From assembly GCF_963877135.1 (NCBI RefSeq), contig NZ_CAWNSW010000007.1, positions 1 to 64,000 on the forward strand: DNA of 64,000 nucleotides, written 5' to 3'. The position numbers were made by a program, and so were the translations under genes. A model generated the notes under the pieces. The model was not told where the DNA came from. It did not search any database and was given only the letters and a program-made list of their open reading frames with translations. Below, piece by piece: positions 24,772-33,008 of this stretch. The number at the start of each line of letters is the position of its first letter. Within the stretch, counting starts at the first letter, position 1. This stretch comes from Stenomitos frigidus_A (GTDB taxonomy: Bacteria; Cyanobacteriota; Cyanobacteriia; Leptolyngbyales; Leptolyngbyaceae).

Positions 24772-25238
24772 TACGCAAAATACAGATACAAGTCTGTGCC
24801 GTAAGTCAGGTTATAAGTGATTTCTACGGGAGCCGGAATCACCGGATCGGTAACAGTCTCAGACAAGCGCCGGGAGTCTTGCAGCTCAGGATCGCGCCAG
24901 TTCCGCACCCCCAGCGACGTGGCTAACGCGTTGAGTTCCTTCATGTAGGCTCGTTCGCGCTTTTGGAGTGATTCAGCCTGATAGTTAACATCCGTGCGGT
25001 TCACATCGCCCAGAAGGAACCGCTTGGTCACAATGCCCGACCCTTGAGCATCCGTTTCAGTCTCTACCTCTGTCCGATCGCAGCGGTCGAGCCGATCGCG
25101 GATTTTTCCCACCGTGAAGCTGTCCGCAATTTTGGTCATGCGGATTTCCATTAACGTCCGATCGCCCGTGGGTACCGACTCGTTATAGCCGAGATGCCAA
25201 CGAGCGCGAGACTTGTCTAAATCGCTCAGAGAGGACAT
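24771..25238 (-). CDS. Putative head-tail connector protein
   Basis: A 155-aa, charged, helical protein (LSDLDKSRARWHLGYNESVP; MTKIADSFTVGKIRDRLDRC; VNYQAESLQKRERAYMKELN; ALATSLGVRNWRDPEL). It overlaps its neighbours by one base on both sides. Size, helical nature and position two to three genes after the capsid gene fit an adaptor. The sequence itself does not prove it. Confidence 0.6.
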   Translation of the reverse strand: MSSLSDLDKSRARWHLGYNESVPTGDRTLMEIRMTKIADSFTVGKIRDRLDRCDRTEVETETDAQGSGIVTKRFLLGDVNRTDVNYQAESLQKRERAYMKELNALATSLGVRNWRDPELQDSRRLSETVTDPVIPAPVEITYNLTYGTDLYLYFA

Positions 25239-25444
25239 TAGGGGTTAATGGTAGTGTCTTTGCCACGTTTGGCCTTGAGATGAGTCGCAGGCAGCTCGAC
25301 AGAGGCAGGTTCCCCACCAGGGAGCTGCACCATTTGAGGCATCACAATTTCATTACCGATCTGGTAGCCAAGCACAACGCTACCATCAGGGGTTTTGAGT
25401 TCAGAAGCCTCTACCATTTGCCCTTTATACGTTACTTGCATCAT
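25238..25444 (-). CDS. Small virion-operon protein
   Basis: A 68-aa protein (MMQVTYKGQMVEASELKTPD; VVLGYQIGNEIVMPQMVQLP). It appears to be a small beta-rich domain. It lies six bases after the stop of the previous gene and shares one base with the next. No family is recognised. Confidence 0.65.
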   Translation of the reverse strand: MMQVTYKGQMVEASELKTPDGSVVLGYQIGNEIVMPQMVQLPGGEPASVELPATHLKAKRGKDTTINP

Positions 25445-25450
25445 TGACCT

Positions 25451-26041
25451 CTAGAGAGAACCCGCCGCAACGCCAGCCGCAATATACGCTTGAGACTTCG
25501 AGCGCAACGCATCAAACGCCTTAATGGCAGGTTTGCGCTTGAGGTAGATAATCTCAATATCGACGTAGACCAGGCCAGCCGCCGCCGCCAGCGTACCCGC
25601 CGCCGCGTTAGAACCATCCGTACTGAAAAGCTGCCAGGTAGCCGCCGCCGTCGAAGCGACCCAGGTACCAGGCACCGAGGCAGAACGGACAGACTCAGCC
25701 GTATAGGCGAAAGGAGTTGCAGCCGATACCGCACTCGACGCAGACGTAGCCCCCGCCGCCGTCGTCGCGAGTGGAGCCAGTTTCAGCACACGGTTAGCCG
25801 CGTCAGCGACCAGGCCCGCAGGCAGGTTAAAGGAGCAGGAAGCATAGTAGATCGGGTCAGTCGCTGTCCCTGTCAGAGTAGCGGGGTTGCCGTCAGCGTC
25901 AGTGATCGCAAACGAAGCCGCAGCGGTTGTATTGACAGCCGCCACGCCAAAGAAACCGAAGGCGCTAAAGCCAGGAAAGAGGTTATCGATACCGCTTCGC
26001 AGAGCGGCGCGGTTTGAGATGTAATTACCAGCAAGAGGCAT
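25451..26041 (-). CDS. Hypothetical Ala-rich virion protein after the major capsid gene
   Basis: A 196-aa protein (MPLAGNYISNRAALRSGIDN; GFFGVAAVNTTAAASFAITD; TDPIYYASCSFNLPAGLVAD; VYVDIEIIYLKRKPAIKAFD). It is rich in Ala/Ser/Thr and beta-prone. Its place directly downstream of the capsid gene suits a capsid decoration or minor head protein. The opposite strand has a long open frame here caused by the GC-rich Ala codons and is not a gene. Confidence 0.65.
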   Translation of the reverse strand: MPLAGNYISNRAALRSGIDNLFPGFSAFGFFGVAAVNTTAAASFAITDADGNPATLTGTATDPIYYASCSFNLPAGLVADAANRVLKLAPLATTAAGATSASSAVSAATPFAYTAESVRSASVPGTWVASTAAATWQLFSTDGSNAAAGTLAAAAGLVYVDIEIIYLKRKPAIKAFDALRSKSQAYIAAGVAAGSL

Positions 26042-26107
26042 AAAAGTAGAGTGAGGGGTGAAGGTGTAAGAGAAAAGCGTCTGTCCAGGTTTGACAGCCA
26101 GAAAGCA

Positions 26108-27172
26108 TCAGGTTACAGCGGCAAATGTACGCGCTTCAACACAGCAGCCGCTGGAATCATCGTCATCAAGGAGGTAAACCACATCGCCCCACCACGACCA
26201 GATGAAGTGGAAATGACGGTTAAAGTCTGTCTGACTGTCCACCTCAACAATCGGGCCACGACCACCGGAACCGATGCCGATCGCCGCTGGCCCTGTGAAG
26301 ATGCCCAGATAAGCGGTGAGAGAGTTAACGGTGCGTGTGGGCAGGTTATTGGTGGGATAGAGCGTAAAACCCTGATAAACAATGGGAGGCAATTCTTGAC
26401 CCCCGGCAGGCATTGGCATCCCACTGATAGCCGTACCAATCGACTGAGGGCCAAAGCCTTGATAACTCTGAGCCGCAGGCACCTGACCACCTTGAATCGT
26501 GGCGATAGCAAAGTTTTTGAAGTCGGCATCAGTCAGCAAATGCGCGAGCATCTCTTCTGAAATAGCGCCGTGATAGGTGCCGTCCTGGAAGCGCGGGGTG
26601 TTCTTTTTGGCGAGTTGAAACTTAATCGACATCAAATCGTTAGACGTAAACTTGTCTGTAACCAGCGTGTTAGCGTCCGTCTTGCCTGCTGGGTTGCGCT
26701 TGACGGTCGTGTTCATCGCCTCCAGGTAATGGATGCGGTCAAACCAGCGCTGGAAGTCATCCGCCAGGTTAGCCGATCCCACGCTTTCGTGAAATTTCTG
26801 AATACCAAACTGCCACAGCATCTGGCGGGCGTAGAGCATATCCTCTTTCGTCAGGTGCAGCGTTGAAGCGTTGCCATTGATATCCGAAGGGCCGGAATGC
26901 TCGTAAATCGAAATGCTCTTTGTAGACTTCGAAAGCGCTTCTGCGTTAGCCGTGCCAATAATCTGCGTTTTGTCACGACGGCGAGACGTTTTAGTCAGAC
27001 CTTTCTCACCCCAGGGTTTAAAGCGATCCAGTTGCACTGACTTGGTTCGCACCGCTGCATAGTCGTGGACTGTGGGCGGTTGAAACACTTTGAGCGCGGG
27101 ATACGCGGGAGCGAACCGCATCAGGTTACGGCCTAAAACGCCGGGAACCGCATCGTCCAAAAAAATAGCCAT
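26108..27172 (-). CDS. Major capsid protein (putative, N4-gp56-like group)
   Basis: A 354-aa protein with an extended N-terminal arm, helical middle (MLYARQMLWQFGIQKFHESV; LADDFQRWFDRIHYLEAMNT), a conserved-looking DGTYHGAISEEMLAHLLTDA block, and a beta-rich end (GPIVEVDSQTDF, WGDVVYLLDDDD). This order resembles the N4-gp56/P22-coat type of HK97-fold capsids. The call relies on size and on lying between a portal/scaffold pair and head-completion genes. Its leader holds CCGTGTAAC (27219-27230) and CCCAACCAAGG (about 27204-27214), suggesting a dedicated promoter or processing site for this abundant protein. Confidence 0.78.
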   Translation of the reverse strand: MAIFLDDAVPGVLGRNLMRFAPAYPALKVFQPPTVHDYAAVRTKSVQLDRFKPWGEKGLTKTSRRRDKTQIIGTANAEALSKSTKSISIYEHSGPSDINGNASTLHLTKEDMLYARQMLWQFGIQKFHESVGSANLADDFQRWFDRIHYLEAMNTTVKRNPAGKTDANTLVTDKFTSNDLMSIKFQLAKKNTPRFQDGTYHGAISEEMLAHLLTDADFKNFAIATIQGGQVPAAQSYQGFGPQSIGTAISGMPMPAGGQELPPIVYQGFTLYPTNNLPTRTVNSLTAYLGIFTGPAAIGIGSGGRGPIVEVDSQTDFNRHFHFIWSWWGDVVYLLDDDDSSGCCVEARTFAAVT

Positions 27173-27239
27173 GAGTTAGAGAGTATAGAGGACAGTGTAT
27201 TTCCTTGGTTGGGTGGCTTGTTACACGGTCAAAACGGGC

Positions 27240-27947
27240 TTAGAAATCCCCCTGGATGAGCGTTCCCGCTAGTCCTCTCCAAGCCTCATCGGGTACAGAG
27301 TCCCAGAGCTGGTAAGCCGCAGACAGGTTATCGACGGGATAGCCCATTGCTGTAGCCTGTTTAATCTGGTTGTAGTAGCCCTCTAAAGTCGTTGGCTGCT
27401 GCTGCTGGCCAGGTGCACCACCGGGAAACGTTTGGCGACCAGCAGGGGCTTGAGAAGCGTCAGCCGGAGCGTTGTTAGTTGTAGGGTTCCCATTTGAGTC
27501 AAACGCCGCTAAAAACTGCTCGCGTTGCTGTGGATCACTTAAGACGGCTAAAAGCTGCTGCTGTTGTTCTTGCATCGTTACGTACTCACGGTTTAAATCG
27601 ACCAGGCTTAGACCCTGCTCGCGCAAATAAGATTCATCGGTCGGAAAGCCATGCTCATCAACCGCAGGTTGGCCGCTAGAAGATTGACCGGATGGCGTTG
27701 AGGACGGGGGAGCGGTTGAAGTCGAGGAAGCCGCCGCCGCTGGAGGCGGACTCGCTAACGGTTGAGCCGGGGGTTGGGAGTTGAAGAGGTTCCCTAACAT
27801 TTGCTGGCTCCATGCCGTCCAACTGTTGCCCCCGCCCTGACTGTTGCTGGATTCTGGCGACGGTGCCGAGGGCGGCGCTGATGGCGCGGTTGGGATCGAC
27901 GTTGCTGGGGCTGTCGTTGTTGGGGACGGTTGAAAATTGCTGTCCAT
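27240..27947 (-). CDS. Putative scaffolding protein
   Basis: A 235-aa, Pro/Ser/Ala/Gln-rich protein with a disordered N-terminus and a helical acidic C-terminal half (TDESYLREQGLSLVDLNREY; QQLLAVLSDPQQREQFLAAF; LEGYYNQIKQATAMGYPV). Size and position between portal and capsid genes fit a scaffold. The first 272 bases overlap the portal 3' end in another frame. If the low-complexity N-terminus is not translated, the start could be Met50 or Met125. A strong ribosome binding site is not seen at ATG 27947. Confidence 0.65.
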   Translation of the reverse strand: MDSNFQPSPTTTAPATSIPTAPSAPPSAPSPESSNSQGGGNSWTAWSQQMLGNLFNSQPPAQPLASPPPAAAASSTSTAPPSSTPSGQSSSGQPAVDEHGFPTDESYLREQGLSLVDLNREYVTMQEQQQQLLAVLSDPQQREQFLAAFDSNGNPTTNNAPADASQAPAGRQTFPGGAPGQQQQPTTLEGYYNQIKQATAMGYPVDNLSAAYQLWDSVPDEAWRGLAGTLIQGDF

Positions 27948-29412
27948 AGTTCAGATTGTTGATGATAAAGGGCAGTAGATAAGCGCTCAACGGTTGACCT
28001 GTAGCCGGATCAACTTGCGGAACGCCCGTTAATGGATCAATCGCCTGGTTAAGCTGTTGCAGCATCCCAATGGCAGTAGAAAGGTAGTCACTGGGAAAAC
28101 CGCCATCGCTAACCATGCCATCCAGTTCACTGTCAGATTTCCCAGGAAAGACGTATTTCAAAGCCTCCTTGGCGCTAACGCCGACAAATTTCATCAGGTT
28201 ACGAGCGCTGATCGTGCGGAGGTTGATCTCGTTCGTGGACTCCACAAACACGGGAGCAGCACGCCAGTTCACCGTCCGATCGCCCATCTCAGGCAGACCC
28301 ATCGCGCCACCAGAGGCCAGGTTTAACATCTCCTCCGCATAAATCGCCATCTCCAGGATTTCGCACAGTCCCAGCGTGTAGAGTGCCTCTTGCTTCTCTG
28401 CGGCTGTGGACTGCACTTTGCCGTAAACGATGCTGGTTTCGGCGGCAGTCTCGATCCCACCTTCATACACGCCACCCATCGCTTCTCTGAGCTGTTGCTC
28501 ATAGCGGCTCGCAAAGGCCAGTAGATCACCAGGCACGGGATTGATCACTAGCTGTTGAAACATTTCGCCTTCGTCAATACCCCCGATCACGCGCTTGATT
28601 TTGCGTTGGCTCCGTTGGCGACGTGGCGAAGACGCGCCCGCAGGACGATAGCCGGAGGCATGAGCGACCCCACCAGAATACAAATCCTCACCCATTGCCT
28701 CAGTCACTTCAGAGGCTTCGCGGTTGGTTAGCAGTGGCGAACGACAGAAAAAATCCAGGTTCTCGATAATCGCTTCGATCATCGTGTCGTGAGCTTCGAT
28801 CCGGGAACCCATCTCCTCAAAATCGCTCACCCCTTCTTTCTCACTGGCGGGCACTGGGTTCAATACTTCAATGCAAGGAATGAAGCCCAGGCTATTCGCG
28901 ATCGGCGCAGTGGTTACAGGCGTCTGATACTGATCATTTTCAAGGTCTGGTTTGGCGTCCCCTTCCTGCTTCTCGATCACATCAGCCGTGAGCCGCAGCC
29001 TCACCCAGCGTTCCTTTGTCTGTCCGGATGTCTGACGCGCTTTATAGCTGTAGATGATAACCACGGCTTCTAGATCGCCGTTCGCATCGTAATCCGCACG
29101 GTATTGATCCGCAGGGTAATCCTGAATGCGATAGCCGTCCGCCACCGGACGCAGGTAAAGCAGCAGTCTGCCCCCCTTGATCATGCGAACCAGCATACTT
29201 TTGAGACGCGTCTTGAGCCGATTTTTCCGCACCAGCCGATCAATAAAGGTTTTTCGCAGGCCCTCACTGTCGGTTTGCGCCACAAATTCCACCCCCCCAG
29301 CACGGGCGAAGGTGATCATCTGCTGCAAATGGTTATGAATAACGAGACTTTCCCCGTTACCCGCTAAAATCTCTGGGAGTGTTGCCATAGCCCCAGAATG
29401 CCCAGACCACAT
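27676..29412 (-). CDS. Phage portal protein
   Basis: A 578-aa protein forming the dodecameric portal ring through which DNA enters the capsid. Visible portal-like segments are LRKTFIDRLVRKNRLKTRLK, MLVRMIKGGRLLLYLRPV, the stem-like IEAHDTMIEAIIENLDFFCR, MFQQLVINPVPGDLLAFASR and a long helix (QSTAAEKQEALYTLGLCEIL). It lies in the expected terminase-portal-scaffold-capsid order. ATG 29412 is used; a start at 29388 (MATLPEILAG) is equally possible. The C-terminal 90 residues share DNA with the scaffold gene in another frame. Confidence 0.82.
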   Translation of the reverse strand: MWSGHSGAMATLPEILAGNGESLVIHNHLQQMITFARAGGVEFVAQTDSEGLRKTFIDRLVRKNRLKTRLKSMLVRMIKGGRLLLYLRPVADGYRIQDYPADQYRADYDANGDLEAVVIIYSYKARQTSGQTKERWVRLRLTADVIEKQEGDAKPDLENDQYQTPVTTAPIANSLGFIPCIEVLNPVPASEKEGVSDFEEMGSRIEAHDTMIEAIIENLDFFCRSPLLTNREASEVTEAMGEDLYSGGVAHASGYRPAGASSPRRQRSQRKIKRVIGGIDEGEMFQQLVINPVPGDLLAFASRYEQQLREAMGGVYEGGIETAAETSIVYGKVQSTAAEKQEALYTLGLCEILEMAIYAEEMLNLASGGAMGLPEMGDRTVNWRAAPVFVESTNEINLRTISARNLMKFVGVSAKEALKYVFPGKSDSELDGMVSDGGFPSDYLSTAIGMLQQLNQAIDPLTGVPQVDPATGQPLSAYLLPFIINNLNYGQQFSTVPNNDSPSNVDPNRAISAALGTVARIQQQSGRGQQLDGMEPANVREPLQLPTPGSTVSESASSGGGFLDFNRSPVLNAIRSIF

Positions 29413-29640
29413 CAACCAATCGCACCCCAGAACACAGGCGAATTTACCCTACTCGCCAAAGTGGTTGGGTCAAGGGTGTGGCAGAGCGTATCAAACGCAC
29501 ACTGGCAAGAGCCACATGATGAGTATTACGGGATGATGCTGCTGAAAAATTGGTGTGTTGAGTATGTCGAATACTTGAACAGCGGCGTCATTTACCGCGT
29601 CATACGATCGGACCGCAGACACGCCTATAAGTTGGAGTGA
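29398..29640 (+). CDS. Possible small gene opposite the virion operon
   Basis: An 80-aa frame (TGEFTLLAKVVGSRVWQSVS; EYYGMMLLKNWCVEYVEYLN; SGVIYRVIRSDRRHAYKLE) in the only sizeable gap of the minus-strand operon (29413-29624). The opposite strand has no good frame here, which supports it. It would be a lone plus-strand insertion (moron-like). Its 3' end overlaps the convergent gene by 16 bases. A CCCCAGAAC copy lies at 29425. The exact start is uncertain. Confidence 0.4.
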   Translation: MPRPHQPIAPQNTGEFTLLAKVVGSRVWQSVSNAHWQEPHDEYYGMMLLKNWCVEYVEYLNSGVIYRVIRSDRRHAYKLE

Positions 29641-29864
29641 CTAGAGATGGCGTCAACCTGAACGGTTGCAGTATGCCATGCATCGCAGAACGCGCAATAC
29701 AGCCGCTTGGCATCAGTCAGATTAAACGAACCCCGACCGCAGCAGAGACAGATAATCGCTGGCTCATGCGGGTAAGACCCCAGAACATAAGTAGAACATC
29801 CCGCGACGGACAGCGCCGCCCGTCGTTGGCTTGCCAGTGCTAACCGTTGCTCGTTGTTCATCAT
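29625..29864 (-). CDS. Small zinc-ribbon protein
   Basis: A 79-aa protein with two Cys pairs, IICLCCGRGSFN and RLYCAFCDAWH, spaced like a zinc ribbon. The N-terminus is helical (NNEQRLALASQRRAALSVA). It lies 11 bases after the gene ending at 29875. The zinc ribbon may bind nucleic acid or protein; no specific role is known. A CCCCAGAAC copy lies inside on the plus strand (29778). Confidence 0.65.
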   Translation of the reverse strand: MMNNEQRLALASQRRAALSVAGCSTYVLGSYPHEPAIICLCCGRGSFNLTDAKRLYCAFCDAWHTATVQVDAISSHSNL

Positions 29865-29874
29865 ATTGCTCTCC

Positions 29875-30222
29875 TTAAACAGGCACCCGATCCCAGTTTG
29901 CCAGCGCGCCTAACGCTTCCCAGCAGGCCACGTCTTTAATCATCGGTTTGATCGTCTGCACCGGGAAAGCGCTTTCAACTTGCCAGGGTGCAACCTGTTC
30001 ATCAAACTGCTCTAGCCCAGCCATGACCAGCGCCAGGACTGCCAGCAACATTCCCCGATCGGACCCGCAGCAATAGACCAGGCTGTAACCGTCGTCTCTG
30101 ACAGCGTTCGCACAAATGCGGAAACCAAAGATCACCGGGACGATACCACACTCCCACACACCAGTATCAGAAAGGTAGCGCACCACATAATGATCATTAG
30201 CAGGAGCTTCAGTAAATTTCAT
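29875..30222 (-). CDS. Hypothetical prophage protein
   Basis: A 115-aa protein (MKFTEAPANDHYVVRYLSDT; GVWECGIVPVIFGFRICANA; GMLLAVLALVMAGLEQFDEQ). It has a beta-rich first half and a hydrophobic helix that could be buried rather than membrane-spanning. It starts five bases after the small gene at 30227. CGTTACACGGTT (about 30225-30236) overlaps its upstream edge. No family is recognised. Confidence 0.6.
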   Translation of the reverse strand: MKFTEAPANDHYVVRYLSDTGVWECGIVPVIFGFRICANAVRDDGYSLVYCCGSDRGMLLAVLALVMAGLEQFDEQVAPWQVESAFPVQTIKPMIKDVACWEALGALANWDRVPV

Positions 30223-30226
30223 CGCG

Positions 30227-30388
30227 TTACACGGTTAGTAGGTCGGAAGCATGAACTACCATAACCGAACCGTCAGCTAACTTCACCGTGCGCCGAGACG
30301 TTCTAAAGTCAGCATAAACAAGCTGAACTGGCACAGGTATGGAGACAACAGAGCCATCACGGTAATAGTGGAAGACAAGTAAATTCAT
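30227..30388 (-). CDS. Small hypothetical protein (53 aa)
   Basis: A 53-aa frame beginning MNLLVFHYYRDGSVVSIPVP and ending VMVVHASDLLTV. Its ATG overlaps the stop of the upstream gene by four bases (ATGA at 30385-30388) and it ends five bases before the next start, so it fills the operon exactly. It is predicted to be a small beta barrel-like fold (FRTSRRTVKLADGS). No family is recognised. Confidence 0.7.
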   Translation of the reverse strand: MNLLVFHYYRDGSVVSIPVPVQLVYADFRTSRRTVKLADGSVMVVHASDLLTV

Positions 30389-30612
30389 TTAAGGCAAATA
30401 CGATAAATCTCAATCGGTAAGCCCTGGCTACGGTTAAATTCATCTTCTGCCTTCTGCACCGTTTCAATCGCTTGATCCTGAGTGTGGAACGAGTTAACAA
30501 ACCGCCACCAGCCCGGAAAGATCCAGAGGAACGGCGATCGCTTCTGCACTTCAAAACGGTAGCAGCCCACAGGCGTTTGATGGTCGAGGATGCGAAATTG
30601 TAGGCGTTTCAT
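30385..30612 (-). CDS. Hypothetical small protein
   Basis: A 75-aa protein (MKRLQFRILDHQTPVGCYRF; LWIFPGWWRFVNSFHTQDQA; IETVQKAEDEFNRSQGLP). It is Trp/Phe-rich in the middle and basic overall. It is the first gene after copy B of the three-copy intergenic element, with a GC-rich GGGCGGCGTTTTGGGCGGCG tract just upstream. It is coupled to the next gene by an ATGA overlap. Confidence 0.65.
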   Translation of the reverse strand: MKRLQFRILDHQTPVGCYRFEVQKRSPFLWIFPGWWRFVNSFHTQDQAIETVQKAEDEFNRSQGLPIEIYRICLK

Positions 30613-30644
30613 GGCGCAGTGTTTGGGCGGCGTTTTGGGCGGCG

Positions 30645-30715
30645 AAATTTGTGCGCCCTCTCGATATGATTCCCTTACCTCTGTCTACTTACCCTAAAAA
30701 AAGGTTTGTAGTCTA
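30645..30715. repeat. Copy B of a three-copy ~70-bp intergenic element
   Basis: Carries AAATT, TCTCGATATGATTCCC, TCTACTTACCCTAAAAAAA, GGTTTG and GTCTAG in the same order and nearly the same spacing as the copies at 22749 and 38037. It lies between the stop of the gene at 30713 and the start at 30612. Confidence 0.78.
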
Positions 30716-30979
30716 GCTCTGTCCAAAGCCCTTGCCCCTCTGCCCCTCATACTTTGCTATCGCTAATTTTGCATAATCTACACACTCCTGCTCTAGCCCC
30801 TCAAGCACGGCAGCGCCCCTCTCTCCATCCCAATCGTCAGGGATAGTTTTAAGAATGGCCAGCAACGTAGAAGCACCGTTATAGAAGGCTTTCTGCATCT
30901 CTTGTCTTTGAGCTAACGTCGCACCCGCTGACGCTAACCCTTGCTCATACCGCGCCCAAACACGCGCAAGACTTTCCAT
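30713..30979 (-). CDS. Small helical protein, paralogue of the one at 31266
   Basis: An 88-aa helical protein (MESLARVWARYEQGLASAGA; QEMQKAFYNGASTLLAILKT; LEGLEQECVDYAKLAI). The segment QKAFYNGASTLLAIL matches KRAFYAGALGMLAEL of the gene two places upstream, so the two are diverged duplicates. Similar KAFYxGA proteins occur in other phages near terminase and portal genes. The function is unknown. It shares one base with the previous gene. Confidence 0.65.
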   Translation of the reverse strand: MESLARVWARYEQGLASAGATLAQRQEMQKAFYNGASTLLAILKTIPDDWDGERGAAVLEGLEQECVDYAKLAIAKYEGQRGKGFGQS

Positions 30980-31269
30980 TAGCGATCGCCCTCCTTCGCA
31001 GCCAAAGCAGCCGCCTGAAATTGCATCAATTGAGCATAAGTCGATGGATCGGTAAGCATGAGATCCAAGATCACATCCTGAGCTAATGCTTGCACAACTA
31101 AACCTTTACCAAACTGCAACAACCCAGCGCAGTCAATACAAACCGAAAGATCACCAACGCTGGGAGAGTCAAGGCTAAACGGCACCGAGCAAGCATCAAG
31201 CTTATAACCACAGTGAGGACATAGGTTTTCAGGCGTCCGAATCGTTCTACCAATAGCTGCCACCATCAT
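30979..31269 (-). CDS. Small zinc-ribbon protein
   Basis: A 96-aa protein with CPHCGYKLDACS near residue 17 and CIDCAGLLQFG about 25 residues later, a four-Cys zinc site. The rest is helical (AQDVILDLMLTDPSTYAQLM). It starts inside the stop of the upstream gene (ATGA overlap). A role in DNA packaging or regulation is possible but not shown. Confidence 0.65.
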   Translation of the reverse strand: MMVAAIGRTIRTPENLCPHCGYKLDACSVPFSLDSPSVGDLSVCIDCAGLLQFGKGLVVQALAQDVILDLMLTDPSTYAQLMQFQAAALAAKEGDR

Positions 31270-31490
31270 TCGATTACCTCACGATCGCACATCATTTCTT
31301 TGCACTCGTCTCCCCCATCCTGCCCTAAACTCTCACACCGTCGAGCCTCTGAATCCGCTTGCAGCTCTGCCAGCATCCCCAGCGCACCCGCATAGAACGC
31401 TCGTTTATACAGCGCTCGTTCCAACACTGAACACTCAGCGAGGGCCGAAGCTTCAAACGCTAACCATTGCAAAGCCAGGGAATGCATCAT
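31266..31490 (-). CDS. Small helical protein after large terminase
   Basis: A 74-aa protein from ATG 31490 (MMHSLALQWLAFEASALAEC; LERALYKRAFYAGALGMLAE). The start right after the TerL stop is preferred to an in-frame one at 31556 that would lie inside terL. Contains KRAFYAGA, shared with the product of 30713-30979. It ends in an acidic Cys-containing tail. Confidence 0.65.
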   Translation of the reverse strand: MMHSLALQWLAFEASALAECSVLERALYKRAFYAGALGMLAELQADSEARRCESLGQDGGDECKEMMCDREVIE

Positions 31491-31491
31491 G

Positions 31492-32937
31492 CTACGCAAA
31501 GGATAGAGGACGACGCGATCGACGTTGCAGTCTGCTGATTGCCATCTCGCACCCATCCGCTAAATCATCGTGTTCAATATCCAGGCGTAAGAGCTGAGAG
31601 ACCAGGCGACCACACGGTTTAGCGCGATTGAATCGAACAATGTCATTTTCAAACACGCCGCTGATGCCTTCCAGCCTACTATCCTTATCCCCTTTCGGCG
31701 TCACCATCTCACAAACAAAGTTGGAGAGGCGACGGCGCTTCATCTCCACTTTCCAATCGCCCTCAAACGAGGCTTGATAAGCAACCTTCTCCACAATCAC
31801 GCGGAAATTGCCGTAGGTTTTCCGCAGCTCGCAAATCTGCTTGATTTTCTGGAGGTTCCCCACCATGCGAAACTCTAGCGCCTCAACGACGTAGAACATC
31901 TCTGCCTTGCGACCAACCAGCACCATCGCAGTATAGTCACTGCGTTGCTTCTCAGACGCCGCTAAATCGATGCCTAAGACCAGTTCATCAAAGCTAGAGG
32001 GTAAAGACTCATACTTAATCCAACCGGGCTTAATGCTGGCTTCATCCTCATTCTCTGGCAGACGGTTCTGGTACTGATAGCAAAAGATGAGCGGTTTCTT
32101 ATCCCGAATCTTTTGAAGCTTTGACAAGGCAAACCGAGCAGGCCAGTAAGAAACCTCATGACCCCGCTTGTCGTACTCGATCGCACCCTGCTGGATGACC
32201 TCCCAATCGTTCTCGGCTGTAAACTCAGTGGCGTGAATGTCGTCACGACGGAACCTGGTGCCAATTGAAACGACCCGACCCCCAGGGATAAGCGTCGGTT
32301 CCAGCACCTCACCCCAGTTGCAGATCATCTTTTCGCGTACGTCAGGGTTAGCAATGGCAGCACTGGACTTGATCAAGTCATCACAGATAATCAAACTGGC
32401 CCGACGCGACGTAATCGCGCCGCAGACGCCGACCGCGTAGAACGTATAGTCAGAGTCCAGTGCCGTCACTCCGGCGTATTCTTTATCAATCTCCCAGTCT
32501 CGATCGGACCAGCGCTTCCCCGGTCGAATATGCGGGAACACCTGCCGATAAGCCTTACTTGCTACAATCCGCTTCACCATGCGGGATTGCTTCAACGCCA
32601 CCGATTCCGAATAGCCGACGTAGATGATTTGAATGTGGGGATTCAGCCCGATCGCGAAGGCAGCATACAACGCCAGCCATGTGCTTTTAGCCGAACCACG
32701 CGGAGCCAGAATCGACAGATAGCCACCTGAAATGCCGTGTAACTCGGTGGAATCTTCACCAGTAACGAGGTAGGGAAACCAGCTTGAATGGTGCGCGGCT
32801 GGCTTTTTATCAACCACATAGGCACCAAACGCGCCTAAATCTTGACGCGCCAGGAGAGCCGCCGGAGAGGATGGAGCGGGTTGAGCCTTACGGTTTTTAG
32901 CGCGATACTTAGCGCGAGAGTGCAGACGGACAGGCAT
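31492..32937 (-). CDS. Terminase large subunit
   Basis: Packaging ATPase and nuclease. The 481-aa protein has a basic N-terminus, Walker A APRGSAKSTWLALYA (near residue 80), Walker B SLIICDDLIKS (near 180), the coupling region IGTRFRRDDIHA, and an RNase-H-type nuclease: ELVLGIDLAASEKQRSDYTA (first Asp), VIVEKVAYQ, and IEHDDLADGCEMAI (last Asp pair). This order is standard for TerL. It follows the small-subunit candidate and precedes portal, as in many phages. The host-like HIP1 sites inside suggest long residence in cyanobacteria. Confidence 0.95.
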   Translation of the reverse strand: MPVRLHSRAKYRAKNRKAQPAPSSPAALLARQDLGAFGAYVVDKKPAAHHSSWFPYLVTGEDSTELHGISGGYLSILAPRGSAKSTWLALYAAFAIGLNPHIQIIYVGYSESVALKQSRMVKRIVASKAYRQVFPHIRPGKRWSDRDWEIDKEYAGVTALDSDYTFYAVGVCGAITSRRASLIICDDLIKSSAAIANPDVREKMICNWGEVLEPTLIPGGRVVSIGTRFRRDDIHATEFTAENDWEVIQQGAIEYDKRGHEVSYWPARFALSKLQKIRDKKPLIFCYQYQNRLPENEDEASIKPGWIKYESLPSSFDELVLGIDLAASEKQRSDYTAMVLVGRKAEMFYVVEALEFRMVGNLQKIKQICELRKTYGNFRVIVEKVAYQASFEGDWKVEMKRRRLSNFVCEMVTPKGDKDSRLEGISGVFENDIVRFNRAKPCGRLVSQLLRLDIEHDDLADGCEMAISRLQRRSRRPLSFA

Positions 32938-33008
32938 AAGCAGAACTGGGTGATCGCTCTAGGCTGACTGCTCAGAGTGCCTTTAGAGAACCGTTAAGAC
33001 ACTGGAAT

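Noticed and set aside
25490..26017. 175-codon Arg-rich plus-strand frame
   Set aside because: It is the antisense of an Ala/Thr-rich virion gene; extreme Arg content is a frame artefact.
29391..29399. Tenth plus-strand copy of CCCCAGAAC
   Set aside because: The last base is T (CCCCAGAAT), so it is counted as a near copy only.
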